The notes: generated by a model from the sequence alone, not told the origin. A stretch of 8,305 bases of DNA from an uncultured Methylococcaceae bacterium (GCA_903903765.1 CAIVAH010000010.1:1-8305); one strand, 5' to 3'; numbered from the stretch's first letter, positions 1-4,597 are shown. Program-made: numbers and translations.

Positions 1-32
1 AAGCAAATAAGCCAACAGATGAAAGTTCCATA
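1..32 (-). CDS. Possible 5' end of a small protein, cut by the window edge
   Basis: An ATG at 32-30 on the minus strand opens a frame reading M-E-L-S-S-V-G-L-F-A and leaves the window still open. The ten bases leading into it (TTAGATTATGGAA) are identical to those at the start of the 27-aa membrane-protein gene at 408-491. This suggests that the two starts are related by duplication or belong to one series of small genes. No clear Shine-Dalgarno sequence is visible; the upstream sequence is only A/T. The hydrophobic tail of the visible residues would suit another small membrane protein, but only ten codons can be seen, so this is tentative. Confidence 0.25.
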
Positions 33-90
33 ATCTAATTTTTTATTTACGAGTTAAAAAACTTGATATATATTTTAATGGAGCAAGAAA

Positions 91-158
91 GCTAGAGTGC
101 AAAAAAGGAATGTTGACTATTGTTTGAGCGAAAAACAACAGAAATAATACACTCCAGC
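91..158. repeat. Hairpin A, diverged relative of hairpin B
   Basis: The arms GCTAGAGTG (91-99) and CACTCCAGC (150-158) pair with one A.C mismatch around a 50-nt loop. Immediately to the right is CTTACATTGCATAAAA, then CAATTTT. Hairpin B (282-352) has a similar right flank, so the two appear to be diverged copies of one element. Neither strand has a T-run directly after the stem, so it is not a typical intrinsic terminator. Function is unknown; a structured 3' region of the minus-strand transcript is one possibility. Confidence 0.45.
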
Positions 159-281
159 CCCTTACATTGCATAAAAAACAATTTTATATAACATAAAATT
201 TTTTAAATAAAATAAAGACTTGATTTATGGTTCTCTGTATTCTTTAAACCTGCTTCGTACTGCATGAACATTTAAGGGTGC

Positions 282-352
282 AAGAGCTGAGAGGCGCATA
301 ATTGCTTTTTTAATGTTAAAAGGAAATAAAAACAATAAAAATCTCAGCTCTT
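282..352. repeat. Hairpin B with a perfect 11-bp stem
   Basis: AAGAGCTGAGA (282-292) and TCTCAGCTCTT (342-352) are perfect inverted repeats around a 49-nt A/T-rich loop. The pairing can extend by G280-C281 with G354-C355 past a bulged C. The right flank GCATTACATAAAA...CAATTTT resembles that of hairpin A. It lies just downstream of the 27-aa minus-strand gene (stop at 408). It could therefore be a processing or stability element of that transcript, or a small RNA. There is no T-run for termination. Confidence 0.5.
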
Positions 353-407
353 CGCATTACATAAAACACGCTCAATTTTGATTTTCTAATAGACCTCTAA
401 CTCGTTA

Positions 408-491
408 CTATTCATTTTTTAAAATATAAAACGCCATAATTAATGTCAAAAATACAAGTAAAAATAATAAGTTTTCTAAATAAATTTCCAT
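408..491 (-). CDS. 27-aa single-helix membrane protein
   Basis: The product begins M-E-I-Y-L-E-N, continues as one unbroken hydrophobic stretch (about residues 8-24, rich in Leu, Phe and Ile), and ends in the short charged tail K-N-E. This is the shape of a single-pass membrane microprotein. The ATG at 491-489 is preceded by AGAGGA (504-499) with a 7-base spacer, a good ribosome binding site, which is the main reason to believe so short a frame. It lies 77 bases behind the 50-aa gene on the same strand and probably shares its transcript, driven from 842-871. Such proteins often act as accessory subunits or regulators of larger membrane complexes (CydX and KdpF are known examples), but I recognise no specific family here and no partner is visible. 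Confidence 0.6.
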   Translation of the reverse strand: MEIYLENLLFLLVFLTLIMAFYILKNE

Positions 492-568
492 AATCTAATC
501 CTCTGTTTCAGTTTAAGAAAAAAACGTATGGTTTAATTTAGTGGCAGCTTCTATTTGAAATGCAGCAA

Positions 569-721
569 CTACCTCACTAACAAATAACTACTCATTAAGG
601 TTGGTGCAATCAACAGCGATAAGATTGCGTAAAAAACCGCTGCTGACGTATGGTTTTCTAATATCTCAATGTCTACTAAAGACACAAGTGGTACAAGCAA
701 AATTATTATTAAAATACGCAT
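569..721 (-). CDS. 50-aa two-helix membrane protein
   Basis: The ATG at 721-719 follows AGAGGGG (735-729) with a 7-base spacer, one of the best ribosome binding sites in the window. The product starts M-R-I-L-I-I-I-L-L-V and has a first hydrophobic segment at about residues 3-16. A short polar turn with D-I-E and E-N-H-T (about 17-25) follows, then a second hydrophobic segment at about 27-48 ending in L-V-R. Two helices with a small acidic loop are expected. It is the first gene after the minus-strand promoter at 842-871, with an untranslated leader of about 110 nt. The 27-aa gene is downstream. I do not recognise the family. Its length, start context and hydrophobic pattern support a real gene, but its role is unknown. 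Confidence 0.65.
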   Translation of the reverse strand: MRILIIILLVPLVSLVDIEILENHTSAAVFYAILSLLIAPTLMSSYLLVR

Positions 722-841
722 CACGCAACCCCTCTAATCAATTTCGTTCATAACTAACACAAAATGAAAAAGTTATACGCGACGCCCCTAAAATAAATGC
801 CCAGCAGATCAACTCGTAATTTTATATTACAACATGGCTAA

Positions 842-871
842 AGCATATCTAAAACCAACTTATTTAGTCAA
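842..871 (-). promoter_or_regulatory. Promoter for the 50/27-aa membrane-protein pair
   Basis: Read on the minus strand, -35 TTGACT (871-866), an 18-bp spacer and -10 TATGCT (847-842) form a good sigma-70-type promoter. It points at the 50-aa gene and predicts a start near 835. The same -35 and much of the spacer (AGTTGGTTTT) recur in the promoter of the IHF-beta gene at 3342-3370. Partial symmetry around the -35 (ACT...AGT) could be an operator, but that is inference. Confidence 0.6.
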
Positions 872-1040
872 CTATTTTTTTACATGCTAGTCCATTTTTT
901 TGTGTAATAACCTTTAGATCACATACGAGCCTCTAGTTTTATAAGTATTTACTCAATACCCTGCTTACTTTCAAGTTAACGTGTAATCCCTGAAAAACTC
1001 TCATCCATATAAGAAAGGCTTATCCTAATCTCATGAAATT
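851..1040 (-). repeat. Diverged promoter-region repeat, copy 1
   Basis: This stretch aligns end to end with 3350-3560. Shared blocks in the same order include AAAACCAACT, TTAGTCAACTATTTT, a T7 run, CGAGCCT, ACTCAAT, TTACTTT, CTCATCCAT and CATGAAA. The two copies differ by substitutions and an insertion of about 22 bases in copy 2, so the duplication is old. In each copy the promoter sits at the left edge facing left. Most of the conserved sequence therefore lies upstream of the promoter, where activator sites or a second divergent promoter would be. Confidence 0.6.
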
Positions 1041-1257
1041 TAGCAACTTCGTTGCGTGCGGTATCGCCATTTTTTTCAATAAATACGTTTTATACACCAG
1101 TCAGCATGACGTTGATAAATGAAATTTTCGCCGTTTATTGGGTCAAGCCTGCTATTTAACGCAAGGCTATTTTAAGAAAATAGGTAAAGACTATGATCTA
1201 TTTCTTTTAGATTCACTCCACATCGTTAAATAGTTTTACTTTATACATCCAAGTAAA

Positions 1258-1339
1258 ACCAACATATTTTAAACTCGCATACGCTCTTAATCGCATTTAG
1301 TGCGTTCATTTAAAATAAATACAAAGTATTTCAGTTGGT
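1258..1339. other. Nested inverted repeats resembling a three-way-junction RNA
   Basis: The outer arms ACCAAC (1258-1263) and GTTGGT (1334-1339) are perfect. Inside are ATTTTAAA (1266-1273) with TTTAAAAT (1309-1316), which enclose CGCA/TGCG (1292-1295, 1301-1304). Immediately after comes AAATAC/GTATTT (1317-1322, 1326-1331). These pair without conflict into one closing stem and two branches. It could be a structured RNA or a small inverted-repeat element. No target-site duplication is evident at the ends. Confidence 0.35.
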
Positions 1340-1460
1340 AATTAATTATAAGAAATTGATTTTTATGAAAAAAATAATCTAATTATATTTTATAGCGTTT
1401 ATTAACTTTAAAATAGTTTAGATTTTGATATTATAGATCCCGGTAATGGTAGGAAGATAG

Positions 1461-1516
1461 GTGCCGTTGTGATTTATGAAATCCTCCTCATAAATTTTAT
1501 GATTTTGCAGCGGCAC
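1461..1516. ncRNA. Long stem-loop with a CCTCC loop, candidate small RNA
   Basis: GTGCCGTTG (1461-1469) pairs with CAGCGGCAC (1508-1516) with one G-U pair. After an asymmetric internal loop, GATTTATGA (1471-1479) pairs with TCATAAATT (1488-1496), closing an 8-base loop AATCCTCC. On the plus strand the exposed CCUCC is complementary to Shine-Dalgarno sequences, a feature known from some regulatory small RNAs. A short palindrome TGAACTGTTCA follows at 1517-1527. No promoter or terminator can be assigned with confidence, and the strand is unknown. Confidence 0.35.
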
Positions 1517-1749
1517 TGAACTGTTCAAGCAACAAAAAAACATGCAAAAGCAATTTTTCATGACAACTTGGACTTTTTGAAGAGAAAATAATTCCTTAAA
1601 GCTTAAATCACTAAAGATGAAGTGTTCATTTTTGAAGATTACTTAATTTTTAAGTTTTTATTTATTGGATCTACGTTAATTACGGTCATAAGTTAGTTTT
1701 AACTTTTTTTATTTTCCACTATTCTCAAAAACATTTGTTTTCAGAGAAC

Positions 1750-1805
1750 TATAATATACGGAACAATGAAAAAAAGGCTAAAAATACATAGCTATTTTAG
1801 CTTTT
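1750..1805 (+). promoter_or_regulatory. -10 box and terminator-like leader hairpin before the small-protein operon
   Basis: A perfect TATAAT (1750-1755) has no good -35 at the usual spacing. About 13 bases later AAAAGGCTAAAAATA and TATTTTAGCTTTT (about 1771-1805) form an imperfect stem ending in a short T-run. If transcription starts near 1762, this hairpin would lie in the leader of the operon that begins at 1853, like an attenuator. It could also just terminate an upstream transcript. Confidence 0.35.
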
Positions 1806-1852
1806 ATAAACAGACATTCGTTATTATTAATAACTGAACATTAGGATTTCGA

Positions 1853-2077
1853 ATGAATATTTCAAATCAATTTAACTATAGATTACTAATAAACATAGGC
1901 AACACGCTAATAATTTTTGGATGTACAGTCATCATCATCGGGTTGATTGGGCTTATTCCTTTAGACATGTTTGCTGTAGGTTTGTCATCAGGTATACGTG
2001 TTATTGCGACAATCGCTATTATGGGTTGTTTACTGAGTGCAATCGGTCACGGACTTATTGATTATTTTGATTACTAA
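1853..2077 (+). CDS. 74-aa two-helix membrane protein, first gene of a three-gene operon
   Basis: The ATG at 1853 follows AGGA (1843-1846) at a 6-base spacing. After a polar start (M-N-I-S-N-Q-F-N-Y-R), a first hydrophobic helix runs about residues 11-36 with I-I-I-G-L-I-G-L-I-P. A loop follows (L-D-M-F-A-V-G-L-S-S-G-I-R), then a second helix at about 48-66 that includes a Cys. The tail H-G-L-I-D-Y-F-D-Y is aromatic and acidic. The stop is 15 bases before the start of the next gene, whose ribosome site is in that gap, so the genes are almost certainly co-transcribed. I do not recognise the family. The length and the compact operon suggest subunits of one small membrane assembly, which is inference. 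Confidence 0.75.
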   Translation: MNISNQFNYRLLINIGNTLIIFGCTVIIIGLIGLIPLDMFAVGLSSGIRVIATIAIMGCLLSAIGHGLIDYFDY

Positions 2078-2092
2078 AAAGAGGTGAAAGAT

Positions 2093-2272
2093 ATGTTTAA
2101 GAAATCGGATTACTTTATTCTTTTAGCGGTAATGTTATCTTTTTTTGTTTCCGCTTACTTATGGTTTATAGTTAAAGATGCTGAGCAAGCAATATTTACA
2201 GCCATATGGATTCCGTCAATTTTTTGTTTTGGCATTTACTTCAAGCTGTGTGCATTAATGGGGAGAAAATAG
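2093..2272 (+). CDS. 59-aa two-helix membrane protein, second gene of the operon
   Basis: I place the start at the ATG at 2093, because GAGGTG (2081-2086) is then an ideally spaced ribosome site. The alternative GTG at 2084 lies inside that site. The product begins M-F-K-K-S-D-Y and has a helix at about residues 7-27 (ending Y-L-W-F-I-V). A charged turn K-D-A-E-Q follows, then a second helix at about 32-54 with the motif I-W-I-P-S-I-F-C-F-G, and a basic end G-R-K. The pattern of two helices joined by a short charged turn, with the second opening on (I/V)W-x-P-S-I, resembles small conserved hypothetical membrane proteins I have seen described without function. No named family can be claimed. 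The third gene starts 2 bases after its stop. Confidence 0.75.
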   Translation: MFKKSDYFILLAVMLSFFVSAYLWFIVKDAEQAIFTAIWIPSIFCFGIYFKLCALMGRK

Positions 2273-2274
2273 TC

Positions 2275-2367
2275 ATGATACTTATTTTTATTGTAGGATT
2301 CGTCGCTTTTTCACTTACACTTGTTGGTTTATTTTTAACTTACAAGGAATTCAGCAAACTTGAGTGA
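2275..2367 (+). CDS. 30-aa single-helix membrane protein, third gene of the operon
   Basis: The ATG at 2275 is preceded by GGGGAG (2260-2265), which lies inside the end of the 59-aa gene. The start codon comes 2 bases after that gene's stop, so translation is probably coupled. The product is M-I-L-I-F-I-V-G-F-V followed by further hydrophobic residues to about position 22, then a charged end T-Y-K-E-F-S-K-L-E: one transmembrane helix with a cytoplasm-like tail. Size and topology recall KdpF- or CydX-type accessory peptides, but the sequence does not identify it as either. Operon position and ribosome site make it a likely real gene despite its size. Confidence 0.65.
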   Translation: MILIFIVGFVAFSLTLVGLFLTYKEFSKLE

Positions 2368-2375
2368 CATTACTC

Positions 2376-2399
2376 GTTAAATTTCTTCTATAATTTAAC
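2376..2399. other. Perfect 8-bp hairpin just after the small-protein operon
   Basis: GTTAAATT (2376-2383) and AATTTAAC (2392-2399) pair perfectly around TCTTCTAT, 8 bases after the operon's last stop. There is no T-run after it, so termination would be weak. It may protect the 3' end of the message. A second stem, GCTCATTTGGAT (2449-2460) with ATCCAATTGAGC (2477-2488, one mismatch), lies further on and also lacks a T-run. Confidence 0.35.
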
Positions 2400-2752
2400 A
2401 AATAGAGTAGAAGTTGTAGTACAGTAACCGTCAATTCACTTTTAAATGGCTCATTTGGATTTCCTTTTAAGAATTTATCCAATTGAGCTATTAGTTGTAT
2501 TCAATTTAATGTTCAAACTTCTTTTTTTAATTTTCAAAGATATAGCTACTAATTTTACAACAGATATTCTCATTGTTGAATAATAACCCTTTACGAAATG
2601 TTTGGTGATATATAATTCAATTCATTTTTTTTAATTCCATTTTTCCAAATTTACTCATTACAACTTGTCAGCAATAAACCTCGTTTTCTAAATAGCCTCT
2701 CCCTTTCATCAATTGAAACAAATTAAGTTGCAAAATTCAAAATTAAAACTCC
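2400..2752. other. AT-rich intergenic stretch
   Basis: Apart from the stem at 2449-2488, I see only very short frames in this stretch (13-14 codons, none with a ribosome site). It separates the plus-strand small-protein operon from the minus-strand IHF-beta unit, so transcripts from both sides converge here. Confidence 0.5.
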
Positions 2753-2848
2753 TCACATAAAGCCAATCAAGCCTCCTGCTGTTCCAGCAATCATTACGCC
2801 AATAACTAATCCAATTAATGTATACAGTTAAAATGTGAAAATATTCAT
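2753..2848 (-). pseudogene. Glycine-rich membrane peptide gene broken by an in-frame TAA
   Basis: An ATG at 2848-2846 follows AAAGGGG (2858-2852) at short spacing and opens M-N-I-F-T-F. It then meets TAA at 2830-2828. The same frame continues for 24 more codons as L-Y-T-L-I-G-L-V-I-G-V-M-I-A-G-T-A-G-G-L, then I-G-F-M, and ends in TGA at 2755-2753. The glycine-spaced hydrophobic helix is unlikely to arise by chance, so this reads as a 31-codon membrane microprotein gene inactivated by one nonsense change. It lies 24 bases downstream of the IHF-beta gene on the same strand and may have been its operon partner. A single-base sequencing error would restore it. Confidence 0.4.
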
Positions 2849-2872
2849 AAACCCCTTTATGACTTCCCTATA

Positions 2873-3175
2873 TTAAAGTATCGGATATTGTTTTGACGAA
2901 TCATCAACGCGTTCTCGTAATTCCAATGCGGGTTTGAAATGGACTGAGTGTCTTTGTTGAACGGCTACTTTTTCTTCAGTTTTAGGATTACGAGCAATTT
3001 TAGGTGCTCTATAATGCAGTGAAAATGAACCAAAGCCCCTAATTTCAATTCGACCACCATTTGCTAATTCCTTGCTCATAAGCTCAAGTATATTATTTAC
3101 AGCAGCTACAACATCTGCATGTGATAACTGAGTTTGCTTGCTTGCAATTAAATTGAGTAGTTCAGACTTAAGCAT
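2873..3175 (-). CDS. ihfB: Integration host factor beta-like DNA-bending protein (divergent)
   Basis: This 100-aa protein belongs to the HU/IHF family, which binds as dimers and bends DNA sharply for recombination, replication and promoter architecture. It matches IHF-beta closely in the core: M-x-K-S-E-L at the start, R-I-E-I-R-G-F-G-S-F at 42-51 and S-L-H-Y-R-A-P at 52-58. The R-N-P-K-T loop at 62-66 carries the intercalating proline. Two family features are altered: the usual H-F-K-P-G-K is H-F-K-P-A-L (79-84), and N-P-K-T-G is N-P-K-T-E. The tail D-D-S-S-K-Q-Y-P-I-L extends beyond the usual end. These changes suggest an accessory paralogue rather than the housekeeping copy. The start at 3175 fits the family N-terminus but has no ribosome site of its own; a 21-aa upstream ORF overlaps it and may couple translation. 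Confidence 0.88.
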   Translation of the reverse strand: MLKSELLNLIASKQTQLSHADVVAAVNNILELMSKELANGGRIEIRGFGSFSLHYRAPKIARNPKTEEKVAVQQRHSVHFKPALELRERVDDSSKQYPIL

Positions 3176-3233
3176 AATGGAAAATTTTGAAATTGTAATT
3201 AATTATCATTATGTAAAAAATTGAGCTCGACAT
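3168..3233 (-). CDS. 21-aa upstream ORF overlapping the ihfB start
   Basis: An ATG at 3233-3231 is preceded by AAGGA (3247-3243) with a 9-base spacer. The frame reads M-S-S-S-I-F-Y-I-M-I-I-N-Y-N-F and ends in TAA at 3170-3168, so its last 8 bases (ATGCTTAA) contain the ihfB start. Because ihfB lacks a Shine-Dalgarno sequence, ribosomes ending this ORF could re-initiate on ihfB, that is, translational coupling. The peptide itself has no recognisable function. Chance overlap remains possible. Confidence 0.45.
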   Translation of the reverse strand: MSSSIFYIMIINYNFKIFHYA

Positions 3234-3341
3234 AATAGTCATTCCTTAATGTTATACAAATAATGCTTTTGAACATAAATATTTAGGCGTTGATCGTTAA
3301 ACCCGTTTCAATTAAAACGCTACAACGTCAACAATGCGTTT

Positions 3342-3370
3342 AGGATATAAAAACCAACTATATTAGTCAA
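3342..3370 (-). promoter_or_regulatory. Promoter of the ihfB unit
   Basis: On the minus strand, -35 TTGACT (3370-3365), a 17-bp spacer and -10 TATCCT (3347-3342) point toward ihfB. The predicted start near 3335 gives a leader of about 100 nt before the upstream ORF and 160 nt before ihfB. The -35 and the A-T-A-G-T-T-G-G-T-T-T-T spacer block match the promoter at 842-871. ACTA-ATA-TAGT straddling the -35 is an inverted repeat that could bind a regulator. Confidence 0.65.
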
Positions 3371-3560
3371 CTATTTTCATTCACACCACTACAATTTTTT
3401 TCGCAGTACCACTTAATTCAAATCCGAGCCTTTAATTTAGCTATTTCCACTCAATGCTCTATTCACATTTACTTTAAAGCACAGCCTCGTAAACATCTCA
3501 TCCATGTAACCTTGCTCAATCAAAAGATACAGTAAACCCTTTCGCAATATTCCATGAAAC
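3350..3560 (-). repeat. Diverged promoter-region repeat, copy 2
   Basis: This is the partner of 851-1040, with the same ordered blocks from AAAACCAACT to CATGAAA. Here it occupies the space between the divergent ihfB promoter and the plus-strand promoter of the Cys-rich secreted protein. Relative to copy 1 it has about 22 extra bases near 3520-3545. It contains no open frame of note. Confidence 0.6.
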
Positions 3561-3588
3561 CTAGATTCATTCCTTCATTTTCTTTTTC

Positions 3589-3636
3589 TTGACTGAATAT
3601 TGCTCATAGTGATAACCTAGCTGCGCAGTTGGTTAT
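3589..3636 (+). promoter_or_regulatory. Promoter with a palindrome over the -10, before the Cys-rich protein gene
   Basis: TTGACT (3589-3594), a 16-bp spacer and GATAAC (3611-3616) form a plausible promoter about 65 bases before the start codon. A dyad ATAACC (3612-3617) / GGTTAT (3631-3636), with CTGCGCAG at its centre, overlaps the -10 and is followed by TTTT. It could be a repressor site or, if transcribed, a small terminator-like hairpin. Both readings are inference. Confidence 0.45.
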
Positions 3637-3681
3637 TTTTGCTTTATGAATCAAAATTCTAATAATATTCAGGGGAAGATA

Positions 3682-4125
3682 ATGTATGCTATCAAATCAA
3701 CAAATACACTGAAATCAATACCTTTTTTAGGTTTTTTAGTTGCAATCTATACCAGTCCAGCCATGGCAAATGAACATGAATCGGATTGTTCTAAACATAT
3801 CCAAGACAAAATAGCTTGGGATAGTCACGGTCATACCCAATGGGAACAGGCCAATATTCATAAGCTGTGTCAAGGGACAGCAACCCCCAAAGAACCTGGT
3901 GAATGCTTCAATAAAGTCATGAACGGTCACGTAAACTGGGGAGATGGCGATAAATGGAAATGGGAAAATGCGATAAAACTTTGTGCTGGAACAAGTGATT
4001 CTGACCAAACCATTACCTGTTTTCAAAACCGTGTTCATGCTGATACTTCATGGGAAGAAGCCATACTTCAATGTCAATTAAAACCATCTTCAAATAAAAA
4101 CGGTAACACTGTTAAGATGGAATAG
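3682..4125 (+). CDS. Secreted protein with three Cys/Trp repeats
   Basis: I choose the ATG at 3682 because AGGGG (3671-3675) precedes it at a 6-base spacing. The in-frame ATG at 3646 has no ribosome site and would put polar residues before the signal peptide. The 147-aa product has a signal peptide (about 1-29) ending A-M-A before N-E-H-E. The mature part has three related units of about 30 residues, each with paired cysteines: C36/C63, C75/C101 and C113/C131. The shared pattern is C-(F)-x-x-x-(V/I), then one or two Trp, then (W)-E-x-A-I-x-x-(L)-C, with G-T after the first two. Six cysteines suggest three disulfides in the periplasm. I recall similar repeat proteins only as uncharacterised secreted proteins. 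The SmbP-like gene follows 60 bases later with no terminator between, so co-transcription is likely. Confidence 0.75.
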   Translation: MYAIKSTNTLKSIPFLGFLVAIYTSPAMANEHESDCSKHIQDKIAWDSHGHTQWEQANIHKLCQGTATPKEPGECFNKVMNGHVNWGDGDKWKWENAIKLCAGTSDSDQTITCFQNRVHADTSWEEAILQCQLKPSSNKNGNTVKME

Positions 4126-4185
4126 ACCTCTTCTATTTTCTTTAAATTCATTATTTTAAAAACGTATAAATTATAAAGGTGTGAT

Positions 4186-4545
4186 ATGAAAAAAATAACT
4201 ATAGCTATATCGGCTTTACTTTTAAGTACTAATATTGCTTTTGCGTTAGATAACAATATTTTTAAAGCTCATTCGAGCGTTGCTCTTGATCATGCTAAAA
4301 ATGCTGCTGCATCAGCAAATGCTGCTGACGTTGTTCATCATGCCGGAACAGCACTTGAGCATACTTTAACAGCCTCTATCTCTGCTAAAGGTATTGCTAA
4401 AAATCATTTGAACGCTGGAGCAGAAGAGCTTCAAAAAGCAATTGATCAAGGCCATTTAGGAAAATTTAATTCAGCAGTATCCTATTCGCAAGCTGCTGTC
4501 GTGCATATTTCAGCGGCAAACTCAGTAACAGAAAGCAATCATTAA
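4186..4545 (+). CDS. SmbP-like periplasmic small metal-binding protein
   Basis: This 119-aa protein has a clear signal peptide (M-K-K-I-T-I-A-I-S-A, cleavage after A-F-A at about 20). The mature part is helical and rich in Ala and His, with spaced segments such as A-L-D-H-A-K-N-A, V-V-H-H-A-G-T-A-L-E-H and L-Q-K-A-I-D-Q-G-H-L-G. That spacing resembles SmbP of Nitrosomonas europaea, a periplasmic four-helix-bundle protein that binds copper and other divalent metals. The C-terminal part (about 74-119, ending E-S-N-H) follows the SmbP pattern best. It has about nine histidines in the mature chain, fewer than I recall for SmbP, so metal capacity may be lower. The ribosome site is AAAGGTG (4175-4181). 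A strong terminator follows at 4564. Metal binding is inferred from family likeness. Confidence 0.65.
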   Translation: MKKITIAISALLLSTNIAFALDNNIFKAHSSVALDHAKNAAASANAADVVHHAGTALEHTLTASISAKGIAKNHLNAGAEELQKAIDQGHLGKFNSAVSYSQAAVVHISAANSVTESNH

Positions 4546-4563
4546 TATAAAGATTTATCAGAC

Positions 4564-4597
4564 AAAAGCTAATGTTACTAAATAACATTAGCTTTTT
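4564..4597 (+). terminator. Strong intrinsic terminator of the secreted-protein unit
   Basis: AAAAGCTAATGTTA (4564-4577) and TAACATTAGCTTTT (4583-4596) are perfect 14-base complements around CTAAA, ending in a T-run. It lies 18 bases after the SmbP-like stop. As the A-run mirrors the T-run, it may also work on the other strand. Confidence 0.85.

Larger units (their letters stand above)
1041..1740. other. 700-bp AT-rich stretch without a convincing gene
   Basis: No frame here combines a start, a ribosome site and believable length. It holds several structures: a 7-bp perfect hairpin CTATTTT/AAAATAG at 1167-1183, a nested fold at 1258-1339, and a long stem-loop at 1461-1516. Two weak coding remnants are noted. 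One is a 29-residue frame from an ATG at 1033 (M-K-F-S-N-F-V-A-C-G), which resembles the start of a signal peptide. The other is a GTG-started 24-residue hydrophobic frame at 1622-1696. Both lack a clear ribosome binding site. Confidence 0.5.

Noticed and set aside
1033..1122. 29-codon frame M-K-F-S-N-F-V-A-C-G as a secreted protein
   Set aside because: No ribosome site and it ends soon after a signal-like start; at best a relic next to repeat copy 1.
1766..1837. 23-codon frame with several Lys and Arg (M-K-K-R-L-K) as a real peptide gene
   Set aside because: The GGA before it is too close, and it runs through the leader hairpin; it is mentioned only as a possible leader ORF.
2449..2488. Inverted repeat as the terminator of the plus-strand operon
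   Set aside because: The stem is good but there is no T-run after it on either strand, so intrinsic termination is not supported.
3736..4256. Minus-strand frames of 100 and 60 codons over the secreted-protein genes
   Set aside because: They are antisense to two genes with signal peptides and ribosome sites and show no domain.
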